NCBI GenBank assembly: GCA_965229115.1
Contig: CBDDIR010000002.1
Span: 62,001 to 126,000, forward strand
Direction: 5' to 3'
DNA from: UBA7672 sp965229115
GTDB lineage: Bacteria > Pseudomonadota > Alphaproteobacteria > Caulobacterales > Hyphomonadaceae
DNA: 64,000 nt
The translations under genes were made by a program, and so were the position numbers. The notes below the pieces were generated by a model that saw nothing but the letters and a program-made list of their open reading frames with translations, was not told the origin of the DNA and made no database searches. Shown piece by piece: positions 52,140 through 60,716 of this stretch. Positions within the stretch are counted from its first letter, which is position 1. Each line of letters begins with the position of its first letter.

Positions 52140-52246
52140 GAAATATCCTCCGATTTGGTCCGAAGGGTTTTCACAGTCACGGCGGGGAGGCAATTCATTT
52201 CTTCTAACCGCCACCATCAATTCCCGTGATGGCCTTTTCGAATCCC

Positions 52247-52272
52247 GATCACATTCAGTGATAGCGGTGATC
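52247..52272. promoter_or_regulatory. Nested inverted repeats between divergent SDR and hydrolase genes
   Basis: GATCAC-14 nt-GTGATC (52247-52272) encloses a second palindrome TCAC-5 nt-GTGA (52249-52261). It sits in the 213-nt gap between two divergent genes and is a candidate operator, possibly for the LysR regulator encoded downstream. Confidence 0.45.
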
Positions 52273-52352
52273 AGAACAACTTACTTGTTTTCGGCGCCCG
52301 CATCTTCCATTCCGGGAGGCATATCAAGCCCCGGCGACCAGAGGAGCAAGCC

Positions 52353-53129
52353 TTGGACAACCAGATCACCTTCCCGGTCATCGGCGACACGCGCATCCGC
52401 ATGTTTCGCGGCGGCAAGGGGGACGCGGTCGTCTTCTTGCACGGAGGGGCCGGTCTTTCCGTTTGGACTCCATTCTTCCAGAAAGTGTCGGAAAGCTACG
52501 ATCTCCACGTGCCAGAACATCCCGGTTTCGGCCAGTCCGACAACCCGGAATGGCTGAACGCGATCTCCGATCTGGCGCTCTTCTATCTCGATTTCATCGA
52601 CAGCCTCGGCCTCGATAAGGTCCACCTGATCGGCAACTCCTTCGGCGGCTGGATCGCCGCGGAACTGGCGGCGCGCGATTGCTCGCGCCTGAAGAGCCTG
52701 ACGCTGATCGGGCCGTCGGGCCTGGCGCCAAGCGCCGGTGCGACCGACATTTTCCGCTGGTCGCACGAGGAAAACACGCGCAACCTGTTTCACAACCAGG
52801 CGATCGCCGAGCGCACTCTCGGCACCGCGCCGACCGTCGAGCAGCTTGCCGCGCAGCTGAAGAACCAGACGACCGTGGTGCGCCTCGGAGCCGCGACCCG
52901 GCTTGTCAATCCGGATCTCGCCCGCTGGCTGCATCGCATCAAGGTGCCGACACACATCCTTTGGGGCGAGCATGACAAGCTTGCTCCTGCCAGCACCGCG
53001 CAGGTCTGGAAATCGCATATTCCTGACGCGAAGATCACCGTCGTCGCCGATGCCGGCCACCTGCCGCATGCAGAGAAGGCCGATGTCGTCGGCCCGACCG
53101 TGGTGGAATTCCTTGCCGGCGCGAAGTGA
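52353..53129 (+). CDS. Alpha/beta hydrolase (MhpC/BphD-like)
   Basis: A 258-aa hydrolase with HGGAGLSVW (oxyanion loop), nucleophile GNSFGG, acid in GEHDKL, and His in GHLPHAEK. The closest style is the meta-cleavage-product hydrolases. The start codon is TTG at 52353 with GAGGAG upstream. A terminator follows, then the LysR gene. Confidence 0.85.
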   Translation: MDNQITFPVIGDTRIRMFRGGKGDAVVFLHGGAGLSVWTPFFQKVSESYDLHVPEHPGFGQSDNPEWLNAISDLALFYLDFIDSLGLDKVHLIGNSFGGWIAAELAARDCSRLKSLTLIGPSGLAPSAGATDIFRWSHEENTRNLFHNQAIAERTLGTAPTVEQLAAQLKNQTTVVRLGAATRLVNPDLARWLHRIKVPTHILWGEHDKLAPASTAQVWKSHIPDAKITVVADAGHLPHAEKADVVGPTVVEFLAGAK

Positions 53130-53163
53130 TATCGTCGTGACACGCCTTGTCTCGCCGGGAGCG

Positions 53164-53188
53164 GTCGGTTAGCTAATAGCCGACTTTT
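53164..53188 (+). terminator. Intrinsic terminator after the hydrolase gene
   Basis: Stem GTCGGTTA / TAGCCGAC (one G-T pair), loop GCTAA, followed by TTTT. It lies 13 nt upstream of the LysR start, so it separates the two genes unless read through. Confidence 0.6.
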
Positions 53189-53200
53189 CCGGATCGGCGC

Positions 53201-54127
53201 ATGGACATCAGACAGATACAGTATTTCATCCGCGTCTACGAGGAGCGCAGCTTCTCGCGGGCGGCGGAGCGCGCCAATGTCGTGCAGCCGGCGCTCAGCA
53301 TGCAGATCCGCAGGCTCGAGGAGGAGCTCGGCACCACCCTGTTCGACCGCACGCCGAAGGGGATCGAGCCGACGATCGCGGGCGACCGCTTCTACCAGCT
53401 CTCTGTTCCGATCGTGCATAGCGTCGCCGATGCCCGCCAGGAGATTATGGAACTCGGTAGCGGAACCCGGGTAGCGGGTTCGCTGCGCGTCGGCACCCCG
53501 CCATCGGTTAATCGCGGCATTCTGGGCAAAGTCCTGTCCGAATATGCCGAACGCTATCCCGAGGTGGAGGTCTCCGTCACCGAAGCCTATAGTGATACAC
53601 TCACCACGCTAGTGCAACATGGCGATCTAGATTTCGCGCTCGGTGCCGCACCAAGCAGCCATACCGGTCTGTATCACCGTGCGGCCCTGCGCGACCGGCT
53701 AATGCTCGTTTCCAGCCGGGCAATCAACGGCGCCTCGCTCACACCCTGCAGATTGTGTGACCTGCGCGACATCCAGCTGATCGTCCCCTCGCGCAAGACC
53801 TTTCTCGGCCAAGCGGTGGTTAGCTACATATCGAGCGGCGAACTAAAGCCGAAGCGAACCCTGGAGATAGAGGGCGTGACGGCTTCTCTCGAACTCGCCC
53901 GCTATTCCGGATGGGTAACGATTTTTCCGTTTATTTCCATGCATCGCGATATCCGCCGGCAGGAGTTCTATGTCTATCCGATCATTGATCCGCCAATGAG
54001 CTTCAATCTCTTCTTCGTCTTCGATCCGCGGCGCCCGCTAACGGCGGCTTCGCGCGCCTTTTCCGAGATGCTCGAGTCGGCCCTGCGCGATATCGACGGC
54101 GACCGGCAGGTCCTCCTCGGGGAGTGA
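53201..54127 (+). CDS. LysR-family transcriptional regulator
   Basis: A 308-aa LTTR. The N-terminal winged HTH is canonical (MDIRQIQYFIRVYEERSFSRAAERANVVQPALSMQIRRLEEELG), followed by a two-lobed effector domain. It most likely responds to a pathway intermediate and controls the monooxygenase/hydrolase genes. Its position at the end of the cluster, rather than divergent from a target, leaves the target uncertain. Confidence 0.9.
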   Translation: MDIRQIQYFIRVYEERSFSRAAERANVVQPALSMQIRRLEEELGTTLFDRTPKGIEPTIAGDRFYQLSVPIVHSVADARQEIMELGSGTRVAGSLRVGTPPSVNRGILGKVLSEYAERYPEVEVSVTEAYSDTLTTLVQHGDLDFALGAAPSSHTGLYHRAALRDRLMLVSSRAINGASLTPCRLCDLRDIQLIVPSRKTFLGQAVVSYISSGELKPKRTLEIEGVTASLELARYSGWVTIFPFISMHRDIRRQEFYVYPIIDPPMSFNLFFVFDPRRPLTAASRAFSEMLESALRDIDGDRQVLLGE

Positions 54128-54193
54128 ACGAGCCGCTATCACGCAGCGGTACTGCCTTGATCAGATCATGTTATTTGCGCCGGGCGCGGCCAA

Positions 54194-54224
54194 CCTCCAA
54201 ATGTAGGGCGTTACATTTTGGAGG
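54194..54224 (+). promoter_or_regulatory. Hairpin covering the ribosome site of the NIPSNAP gene
   Basis: The arms CCTCCAAATGTA and TACATTTTGGAGG pair almost perfectly (one extra T) around GGGCGT. The 3' arm contains the GGAGG Shine-Dalgarno sequence of the gene starting at 54230, so the folded mRNA would hide it. As DNA the same repeat could be an operator. Confidence 0.65.
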
Positions 54225-54229
54225 TTTAA

Positions 54230-54553
54230 ATGATCTACGACATGCGCATCTACACGGCCCGGCCCGGCAAGGAGAGGGCGATGATCGACCGCTTCACCAA
54301 TGTCGTGATTCCCATCTTCACCAGGATCGGCATCGACGTGGTGGCGGTCTATGAGACCAAGGGCGAGGCGCCGAAACTTATTTATGTAACCCGCTTCGAC
54401 GACGAAGCGGCGTGGACGAAAGCCTGGGACGCGTTCAAGTTGGATGCCCAATGGGCCAGCGCCAAGGCCGCATCCGAAACAGACGGTCCACTCCTGAAGC
54501 AACAGGACATTTCAGTGATGCGGGACATCCCGTTCCATCAGTTGATGTCCTGA
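54230..54553 (+). CDS. NIPSNAP-family protein
   Basis: A 107-aa dimeric alpha/beta-barrel protein: YDMRIYTARPGKERAMIDRF at the start and LIYVTRFDDEAAWTKAWDAF in the middle are typical. Members often accompany oxygenase or hydrolase catabolic genes, but their reaction is unknown. GGAGG lies 5 nt before the ATG, inside an inverted repeat. Confidence 0.85.
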   Translation: MIYDMRIYTARPGKERAMIDRFTNVVIPIFTRIGIDVVAVYETKGEAPKLIYVTRFDDEAAWTKAWDAFKLDAQWASAKAASETDGPLLKQQDISVMRDIPFHQLMS

Positions 54554-54624
54554 TGAGAAGCTCAACAACGCGGAGGCGGACGACGGGTTTCGGCAACTGA
54601 AGGGATCTGCCGGTCGCGAATGCG

Positions 54625-54843
54625 GGCCAGGCTTCAGGGTCGGCACAAGAACCTGGGCGACGTGGGCCTCGAACCATTCTCCATTGATCGGCCCGTTGAT
54701 GACGAGCGGTGCAACCATTCCCGGCTACGCAAGCCAGCCACCAGCGTCGTGATCTTGCGATGGCCGTGCGGAAAGCTCATTCGCAGGCGCTCTCCCTTCC
54801 TGCAGCGTCCGTGCGTGCGCGCCATGTTCGTCGCAGTCCAGGG
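54625..54843 (-). pseudogene. IS630-family transposase, 3' exon fragment
   Basis: On the minus strand the translation runs WTATNMARTHGRCRKGERLR, then FPHGHRKITTLVAGLRS, a frameshift, then MVAPLVINGPINGEWFEAHV, QVLVPTLKPG. These are consecutive segments of IS630-type DDE transposases. The gene is interrupted on the 5' side by the group II intron and truncated on the 3' side. Confidence 0.8.
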
Positions 54844-54883
54844 GTGAGTAGGCCGGAGGGGTTTCACCTGCCGGCCTCTCGCA

Positions 54884-54917
54884 GAACGGTGCGTGAACCT
54901 CTCGATTCACACCGCTC
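54884..54917 (-). ncRNA. Group II intron domain V
   Basis: A 34-nt hairpin on the minus strand that begins GAGCGGTGTGAA and ends TTCACGCACCGTTC, with the terminal loop between, directly after the maturase stop. Length and layout fit the catalytic domain V. Confidence 0.75.
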
Positions 54918-54920
54918 CCA

Positions 54921-56213
54921 TCAGGTAAACGTGTTCGTTCCGAACGCCTGCCAATGTACGAAGAGATCCCGCCTAGCTCGGGCAAGTTGCCGCAGGAACT
55001 GCGAAGCCCGAGTTTTGTGGAATCGAAAGCGCTTGTACTTTCGCATGATCCAGGCCTTGAGCTTCCGATTGACATAGTCAGCCAGAGAGAACAGGGCCGA
55101 ACGGCTGAACCGTCCATAGTAGGCAATCCATCCCCGGAGGAGCGGATTGATCTGTTTGGCGATTTCAGCCAGCGTCCCGGGCGTTTGCCGCGGAATGTTC
55201 AAGCTCTTGATCGTTGCCCGCATCGACTTGAGCGCCGTCGGGCTGGCCGCAGGGGTGTAGCCACAGAAGTACTCATTCCGCAGTGACGTCGCCACCTGTC
55301 GCGGCCTGAACTGGTATCCAAGGAAGTCAAATTTGACGGTCGGATACCTTTCCCGGCGCCGATTATCTTTGCAGTAGACGATCTGGGTCTTAGTCGGATG
55401 CATCTGAAGTCCGCATTCTGCCAGCCGCGCTTGGAGCTCGGCCATAAGGGCCTCCGCTTCTTGCTCGGTCCGGCAGTGCACGAGACCATCGTCCGCATAC
55501 CGACACCATGGAAGGTCCGGATGTGTCCGCGTCATCCAGACGTCGAACGCGTAATGCAGGAAGAGATTCGACAAGATCGGGCTGACCACGCCCCCTTGCG
55601 GGGTACCGCGTGACCGCTCGACGACTTCTCCGTTCTTTTCCATCGGCGCTGTCAACCATCTTTCGATGTAGAGCAGAGCCCACTCGCACTTCACGTCCTT
55701 TCTGACCGCCTTCAGCAGGAGATCGTGCGGAAGATTGTCAAACAGCCCTTTGATGTCGAATTCCAAAACCCAATCATACTTCCAGCACCGCTGGCGCGTC
55801 ACTCCGACGGCATCCAGAGCCGATTTCCCGGGCCTGTATCCATAGGAGTCCGGAAGAAAGAGAGAATCCAAATCCGGCTCAATCATCTGCTTGACCACCA
55901 TCTGCGCGATCCGATTGCTGACCGTTGGCACACCCAAAACCCTTTCGCCTCCAGCCTTCTTCGGAATGGAGACGGCACGCACCGGCGGCGGAAAGTAGGT
56001 CCCGGACGACATCCGATTCCAGATCTTGTAGAGATTTCTCGCAAGTTCTTTGTCGAACATCTCCAAGGTCTCACCGTCCACCCCGGCTGCGCCACGGTTG
56101 GCTTTGACCGCTTTGTAAGCTTCGTACACTTGCCGTTTCTCAATTCGAAACGGCTTGTCTGTCGTACCTGTCGAAGTCATCCTGCTTCCAGTTGTTCCAA
56201 ACAATACGACCAC
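54921..56213 (-). CDS. ltrA: Group II intron reverse transcriptase/maturase
   Basis: A 430-aa intron-encoded protein. RT blocks are clear: KANRGAAGVDGETLEMF, PPPVRAVSIPKKAGGERVLGVPTV, DSYGYRPGKSALDAV, FDIKGLFDNL, GTPQGGVVSPILSNLFLHY and the catalytic CRYADDGLVHC. A maturase (X) domain follows. No HNH endonuclease is seen after it, so it is an endonuclease-lacking type. Start may be the ATG at 56180 instead of 56213. The reading frame is intact, so mobility is plausible. Confidence 0.9.
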   Translation of the reverse strand: MVVLFGTTGSRMTSTGTTDKPFRIEKRQVYEAYKAVKANRGAAGVDGETLEMFDKELARNLYKIWNRMSSGTYFPPPVRAVSIPKKAGGERVLGVPTVSNRIAQMVVKQMIEPDLDSLFLPDSYGYRPGKSALDAVGVTRQRCWKYDWVLEFDIKGLFDNLPHDLLLKAVRKDVKCEWALLYIERWLTAPMEKNGEVVERSRGTPQGGVVSPILSNLFLHYAFDVWMTRTHPDLPWCRYADDGLVHCRTEQEAEALMAELQARLAECGLQMHPTKTQIVYCKDNRRRERYPTVKFDFLGYQFRPRQVATSLRNEYFCGYTPAASPTALKSMRATIKSLNIPRQTPGTLAEIAKQINPLLRGWIAYYGRFSRSALFSLADYVNRKLKAWIMRKYKRFRFHKTRASQFLRQLARARRDLFVHWQAFGTNTFT

Positions 56214-56725
56214 CTGATCCGATCCCTTTGCTCCGGCCCCATTACAGTGCCCTCAACGCTCATACGGATCGGTCCGCCCCAGTCTCCTGCATCGGTACTC
56301 TCGCCTTGCGGTTTCTCCGCTTGAGCTTCTCCCTTGGCATCAGGAGCCTGGTTCCTGCAGTTCCGCGTAAAAGCCTGTATCCGACTCACGCCCCCTCTAC
56401 GCCGGTCGCCGCCCGCCCAGTCATCAGGCACCCGGCGGACTTGTCCCAGGATGACGAAACAGTCCTGGTTTCGACGACGCTTAAATTCATAACGGCGCGT
56501 CTTCGGAGGGTTCACTTTCGTTCGTCTTTCGGACACTCACCTGCTCGGATCTCGTCCGAACTTTTCATCCGACGCTCACCACCACGGCTCTTTACCGCAG
56601 CAGCTCGGACTGGTTTGAGACCCGCTCCTGAAAGCCGATCTCGGGGGGCCGTCCCCCATCATTTACGCAGCTTTACGCCACGGTTTCCGTCCATATTGAA
56701 CTCCTTCCGCTGCTCTGCAGCACAC

Positions 56726-56825
56726 TTTCGTCGATGAGGACGAGCTTGGTGGGATCAAGGTCCTTGATCATCGAACCACTGCTCACGCTGTTCCAGGACG
56801 TCGGGAAGGCTTTGCTCTACCGCGT
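56726..56825 (-). pseudogene. IS630-family transposase, 5' exon fragment
   Basis: Minus-strand sequence encodes PDVLEQREQWFDDQ, a frameshift, then DLDPTKLVLIDE directly before the group II intron. The segment belongs to the catalytic region of IS630 transposases; everything further upstream is lost against an IS110 piece. Confidence 0.7.
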
Positions 56826-56862
56826 GGCCAGTCTTTTATGGGATGGCCCGCCCCTCCCGCCA

Positions 56863-57066
56863 GCTTCGTGGGGCTGGATGCGGAGGAGCGGGTCGTCCGG
56901 CGCCGCCGTGTCAGACGAGCGACCCTTGCCGAACTTGCAGACAAGCTTCAGCCATGTACCATTGCCATGGAGGCATGCTGCGGGGCACACCATGTCGGTC
57001 GTCTCTTTGCAGCCAAGGGGCATGATGTCCGGCTGATGTCTCCTGAGTACGTACGGCCTTACGGTA
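56863..57066 (+). pseudogene. IS110-family transposase fragment
   Basis: Encodes VGLDAEERVVRRRRVRRATL, then AMEACCGAHHVGRLFAAKGH and VRLMSPEYVRPYGK, the N-terminal DEDD region of an IS110 transposase different from the intact copy at 58.3 kb. It is truncated at both ends; the following 90 nt show no homology I recognise. Confidence 0.7.
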
Positions 57067-57160
57067 AGCGGTGCTCTGATGGCACGGGGCTTCTCGTCAG
57101 AGAGAGCCCATTGCTTCACAGTGCCGAGGCTTCCGGAGCAGACGGCGGCACTGAAGGATG

Positions 57161-57533
57161 TCAGAAGATGTCCTTCATCAGCCGCCGGTATTCTTCCTCC
57201 GGCCGCCCGTAGGCATCATGAGCGAACTCTTCCATTGCTGCGCGATTTCGTACTGTGATGACGCCACACTTCCGCAACTGCCGACGTCGGCACATATCCA
57301 TCCACCCCAAAAATCCCGGCTTCAGCACGGTGTCCCTCCGGCGTAGTCACAACCACTGAGCCTATGCCGGAAGTCAGGAAATAAACGTACTCGAAAGGCT
57401 CTCCGGCAGTGGCAAGACCAGTGCGTTGGGGCAGGACAACATGAACAAGGTCTGGAGCTATTTCTTCGAAATCAGCCGCAGGCAGAAGCGACAGCAACTT
57501 GTTCTGTATTGTAGATTGGTTTGGAACTGACAT
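57161..57533 (-). pseudogene. Crp/Fnr-family regulator with internal deletion
   Basis: The 5' part encodes the cyclic-nucleotide-binding-like N-terminus (LLSLLPAADFEEIAPDLVHV, then FEYVYFLTSGIGSVV and GIFGVDGYVPTSA). The 3' part, in another frame, encodes a typical C-terminus, CGVITVRNRAAMEEFA followed by DAYGRPEEEYRRL. About half of a normal ~240-aa gene, including the HTH, is missing between them (junction near 57270). Confidence 0.65.
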
Positions 57534-57750
57534 GGCGCTCGCCCCCATTGGGGCAAGAGCATGACGCACCCTCAGCCGTTCGCGCCCTGTGCAGTCTGCG
57601 AACGATGGAACAAGTATGAGCTAATTCTGTATCGAATCAAGCCAAGTACGCTAGCGTACGGAGATCAGCGGGCGGCCGCGATGGAAGAGGCAGGCTTACG
57701 CTGGCTGGCTAAACGGCTTCGGTCATTCCAAAAGCAGGTTAGCCGAATGT

Positions 57751-58122
57751 GCCGATCACACCCCGGAGGCGGCAAGCACCCAATGGCGCAATGTCGCCGA
57801 CCAGATCAGGCCGAAGGTGCCGAAACTCGCCACGCTGATGGATAGCGCCGAGCAGGACGTGCTCGCCTACATGACCTTTCCCAGGCAGCACTGGGCTAAG
57901 CTTCATTCGACAAACCCGATCGAACGTCTCAACGGCGAGATCAAGCGACGCACAGAAGTTGTCGGCATCTTCCCCAACGACGATGCCATCGTGAGGCTCG
58001 TCGGTGCATTGCTGCTTGAGCAGAATGACGAGTGGGCCGTTCAGCGATCCCGCTACATGACACTTGAGACCATAGAAGCAATGAGCGATGATCCGCTCAT
58101 CAGCCTGCCAGCCGCAAGCTGA
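57751..58122 (+). pseudogene. IS256-family transposase, C-terminal fragment
   Basis: Encodes WRNVADQIRPKVPKLATLMD, then AYMTFPRQHWAKLHSTNPIE, RLNGEIKRRTEVVGIFPND and RLVGALLLEQNDEW, the C-terminal third of an IS256 (Mutator-type) transposase. The N-terminal catalytic part is absent. Confidence 0.8.
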
Positions 58123-58272
58123 CCAATTCCCGGCTCTGTCCGGAAGGCACGGCGATTGCCGAAGCTACACCACATAGCGTAATCGCTCAGGGCCTAGCCT
58201 TCCAGGCGGCGGCTCTCCACACTGTCCCTTGCCAACTGTGGCCAGTGTGCCGAAGCTATGAGGAGAACCGCC
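58123..58272 (+). other. Non-coding left flank of the IS110 element
   Basis: 150 nt between the IS256 fragment and the intact IS110 transposase, without a gene. In IS110-group elements such a 5' non-coding end encodes the bridge RNA; short inverted repeats (for example TGTGGCCAGTG-type words near 58230-58250) are compatible with a structured RNA but do not prove it. Confidence 0.35.
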
Positions 58273-59313
58273 ATGAAGTATTATGCCGGACTGGATGTCA
58301 GCCAGCAAACGACCTCAGTCTGCATCGTTGACGACGAGGGCACTGTTGTTGCCGAACGGAAGGTAGCATCGTGGCCAGACGCTATTGCTGAGGCGCTGGA
58401 GCCGTATGCAGTAACTCGTGCAGGACTTGAGACCGGTCCCCTGTCGGTCTGGCTATGGAATGGATTGAAGAAACGCGGCGTTCCCATCGTCTGCATGGAT
58501 GCTCGCCATGCCAATGCGGCCTTAAAGATGATGCCTGCCAAGACGGACCGCAACGACGCCATCGGCCTGGCCCAGATCGTTCGTACGAGTTGGTGCAAGA
58601 GCGTTCATGTCAAGTCAACGGCAAGCCACGAAGCTCGGGCGCTCCTTGCCACTCGTAGCCAACTTGTACGAACCCGCTGTGACCTGGAGAACCAGATCAG
58701 AGGTGTCCTTCGCACCTTTGGTATCCTGTTTGGCAAAAGGGTTGGTGGGTTCGCCAAGCGAGCCGAGGAAATCATCGACGGCGAGCTCCATGCGTCGCCG
58801 ACAATCCAGGCTGTCGTGAAAGCACTGATGCGGGCGCGTGCCAACATCCTTGAGCAGATCCGTCATCTCGAGGCGAAGGTTCGCTCGCTAGCGCGGCAGA
58901 ACATCGTCGTCAGGCGGCTGATGTCGGTCCCTGGTGTCGGAGTAATCACTGCGCTCGGCTTCGCCGCAACCATTGATGACCCGACACGATTCAAACGATC
59001 ATCCAGCGCCGGAGCCTATCTTGGGCTGACACCTCGCATCTACGCCTCTGGTGAGACTATGAGATCCGGCCGGGTCTCAAAGCGGGGTGACGACTTTCTT
59101 CGACGCAGTCTATTTGAGGCTGCCAACGTGCTCCTGACAAGGATCCCGCAGTTCTCCGCTTTGAAGAGTTGGGGATTGCGCATCGCGCGGCGCGGCGGCT
59201 ATCGCAAAGCTAAAGTTGCCGTGGCTCGAAAACTCGCCGTCATCCTTCATGCCATGTGGGTCTCCGGCGAGCCGTTCCGTTGGTCATCGCACGACCCGAG
59301 CGAGGTCGCATGA
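58273..59313 (+). CDS. IS110-family transposase (intact)
   Basis: A 346-aa DEDD recombinase. N-terminal RuvC-like domain: YYAGLDVSQQTTSVCIVD (Asp), AGLETGPLS (Glu), MPAKTDRNDAIGLAQ (Asp pair). C-terminal Tnp domain with the Ser-bearing region: LMSVPGVGVITALGF, AGAYLGLTPRIYASGETMRSGRVSKRGDDFLRRSLFEAA. ATG 58273 is chosen over an upstream start at 58258. Full length, so the element may be active with a bridge RNA from its non-coding flank. Confidence 0.9.
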   Translation: MKYYAGLDVSQQTTSVCIVDDEGTVVAERKVASWPDAIAEALEPYAVTRAGLETGPLSVWLWNGLKKRGVPIVCMDARHANAALKMMPAKTDRNDAIGLAQIVRTSWCKSVHVKSTASHEARALLATRSQLVRTRCDLENQIRGVLRTFGILFGKRVGGFAKRAEEIIDGELHASPTIQAVVKALMRARANILEQIRHLEAKVRSLARQNIVVRRLMSVPGVGVITALGFAATIDDPTRFKRSSSAGAYLGLTPRIYASGETMRSGRVSKRGDDFLRRSLFEAANVLLTRIPQFSALKSWGLRIARRGGYRKAKVAVARKLAVILHAMWVSGEPFRWSSHDPSEVA

Positions 59314-59804
59314 ACTACACCGAATATTCTGGTTAGCTGAGACCAGCGAGATCGTCCGGTCAGGACGATGGCGCAGTCGAGACCGATCCCACGAATGCGA
59401 GTGCTGGTTCGTCCAGATAATCGCGAACACCACATTGGTCGACTGAGCCTATCCAACGCCATGATGAGGCGGTTAAAGTGCCGACCTCGAAGAGAACCAT
59501 GAGCCTGACCTGCGATGCCCACTGCGACCAGCTTGACAACCGCGATTAGAGAACTCAGCGGGACACGATCGCCGGAATCGCCGGATCTCATAGTCTCACC
59601 AGAGGCGTAGATGCGAGGTGTCAGCCCAGGATAGGCTCCGGCGCTGGGTAATCGTTTGAATCGTGTCGGGTCATCAATGGCTATGCGGTATCGCCGAACA
59701 ATCAGTGCTCCCCTCTTGAGCGTTTCACCGCATTCTGCCTAAAGAAGTTGCATTCTTCTTATAGAACATACATAGTACGTTTCAACAGAACTCAGGAAAG
59801 TGGA
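59314..59804. other. Non-coding stretch between IS110 and iclR-type gene
   Basis: 59314-59580 is probably the right flank of the IS110 element or further IS debris; no gene is supported. 59581-59684 is an inverted piece of an IS110 transposase gene. 59685-59804 holds the promoter region of the IclR gene, with the AT-rich word TATAGAACATACAT at 59760-59773 and an AGGAAAG ribosome site. Confidence 0.55.
59581..59684 (-). pseudogene. Inverted ~104-nt IS110 transposase fragment
   Basis: This segment is the reverse complement of 58968-59071 inside the intact IS110 gene with only about three differences. It therefore comes from a closely related second copy, truncated on both sides. Confidence 0.8.
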
Positions 59805-60716
59805 ATGCCAAGAAAAGATACTGACAAGGCCAAAGAAGCCGAGGGCGCGAGATACGAAAAGCTTAAACTCGAAGGGAATCAGTGGATCCTGTCGGAAGGT
59901 GCGCGCGACGGGATGGAAACTGCCGGACTGGTGCCTGCCGTCGACAAAGCGGTCAGGGCCCTTGCGCTCGTGAATAGTAGCCGCTCGGAAATGACGCTTG
60001 CGCAGATCGCCGACGCTACCGGCATCACCAAGAGCCATTGCCATTCCATCCTCAAGACACTCACCTTCCATGATTGGTTGTATTTCGATCCGATCCGCAA
60101 GACATATCGATTGAATGTCGGGGTTCTGCGTGACCTCTCCACAATGATCCGCGACGTGACACCGCTATCGATGGTCAAACCACTCATCGACGATTTGCCG
60201 TCGCGCACCCACGTCTCCTGCATCTTGTCGGAACCGTCGTCAGAGAGCACATTCGTGGTCGTCGCAAAAGCCAGCGCTCCGGATCAGGTCGAGATTTCCT
60301 ATCCGCTCGGCCACCGCTTCCCGAGGGATGCGAGCGCGCAGATGAAGGCGCGGCTGGCTTGGTGTGCCGAAAGCGAAGTCGATGTCTGGTTCGAGGGCTG
60401 GGAACCAGTACGCTACGCTGGAGCCACAGCGACAAGTCTGAAAGAGGTGAAGGCCGAACTCGCCGCCACGAGAGCACGAGGCTATGCACGAAGCATCGGC
60501 GAATTCACCGAGGGCCTGACGGCGATTGCGCTTCCGATATTTGACAGTGCGGGGCGTGTGATCTTCATTCTTGACTGCATGGGACTCTCGCTCGCGATGG
60601 CTCGCCGCGAGTTCGAGATCGCGGAGGAAATCACCAAGACGGTCGCTGATATTCATCGGCTTATCGGCGGGAAGCCTCCGCAAAGCTTCCCGCATCCACT
60701 CGCCAAATCCGCCTAG
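59805..60716 (+). CDS. IclR-family transcriptional regulator
   Basis: A 303-aa regulator. The winged HTH is SSRSEMTLAQIADATGITKSHCHSILKTLTFHDWLYFDP; the C-terminal effector domain includes ISYPLGHRFPRDASAQMKARLAWCAE and GLTAIALPIFDSAGRVIFILDCMG. The start at 59805 has AGGAAAG upstream. Convergent with the PuuE-like gene, with the stop codons overlapping. It probably controls the ureide cluster that follows. Confidence 0.9.
   Translation: MPRKDTDKAKEAEGARYEKLKLEGNQWILSEGARDGMETAGLVPAVDKAVRALALVNSSRSEMTLAQIADATGITKSHCHSILKTLTFHDWLYFDPIRKTYRLNVGVLRDLSTMIRDVTPLSMVKPLIDDLPSRTHVSCILSEPSSESTFVVVAKASAPDQVEISYPLGHRFPRDASAQMKARLAWCAESEVDVWFEGWEPVRYAGATATSLKEVKAELAATRARGYARSIGEFTEGLTAIALPIFDSAGRVIFILDCMGLSLAMARREFEIAEEITKTVADIHRLIGGKPPQSFPHPLAKSA

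Larger units (their letters stand above)
54843..56725 (-). mobile_element. Group II intron inserted in an IS630 transposase gene
   Basis: The element starts with GTGTG at 56725 and ends near 54843 just after a domain VI-like hairpin (GGCCGG...CCGGCC). A 34-nt domain V-type hairpin is at 54884-54917. It encodes one reverse transcriptase/maturase. Joining the flanking sequences restores the IS630 reading frame as IDETWTATNMA, which fixes both ends to within about one base. Total about 1.88 kb. Confidence 0.85.

Noticed and set aside
59247..59591. A 114-codon minus-strand frame downstream of IS110
   Set aside because: No recognisable domain or ribosome site; it overlaps the end of the transposase gene and IS debris.
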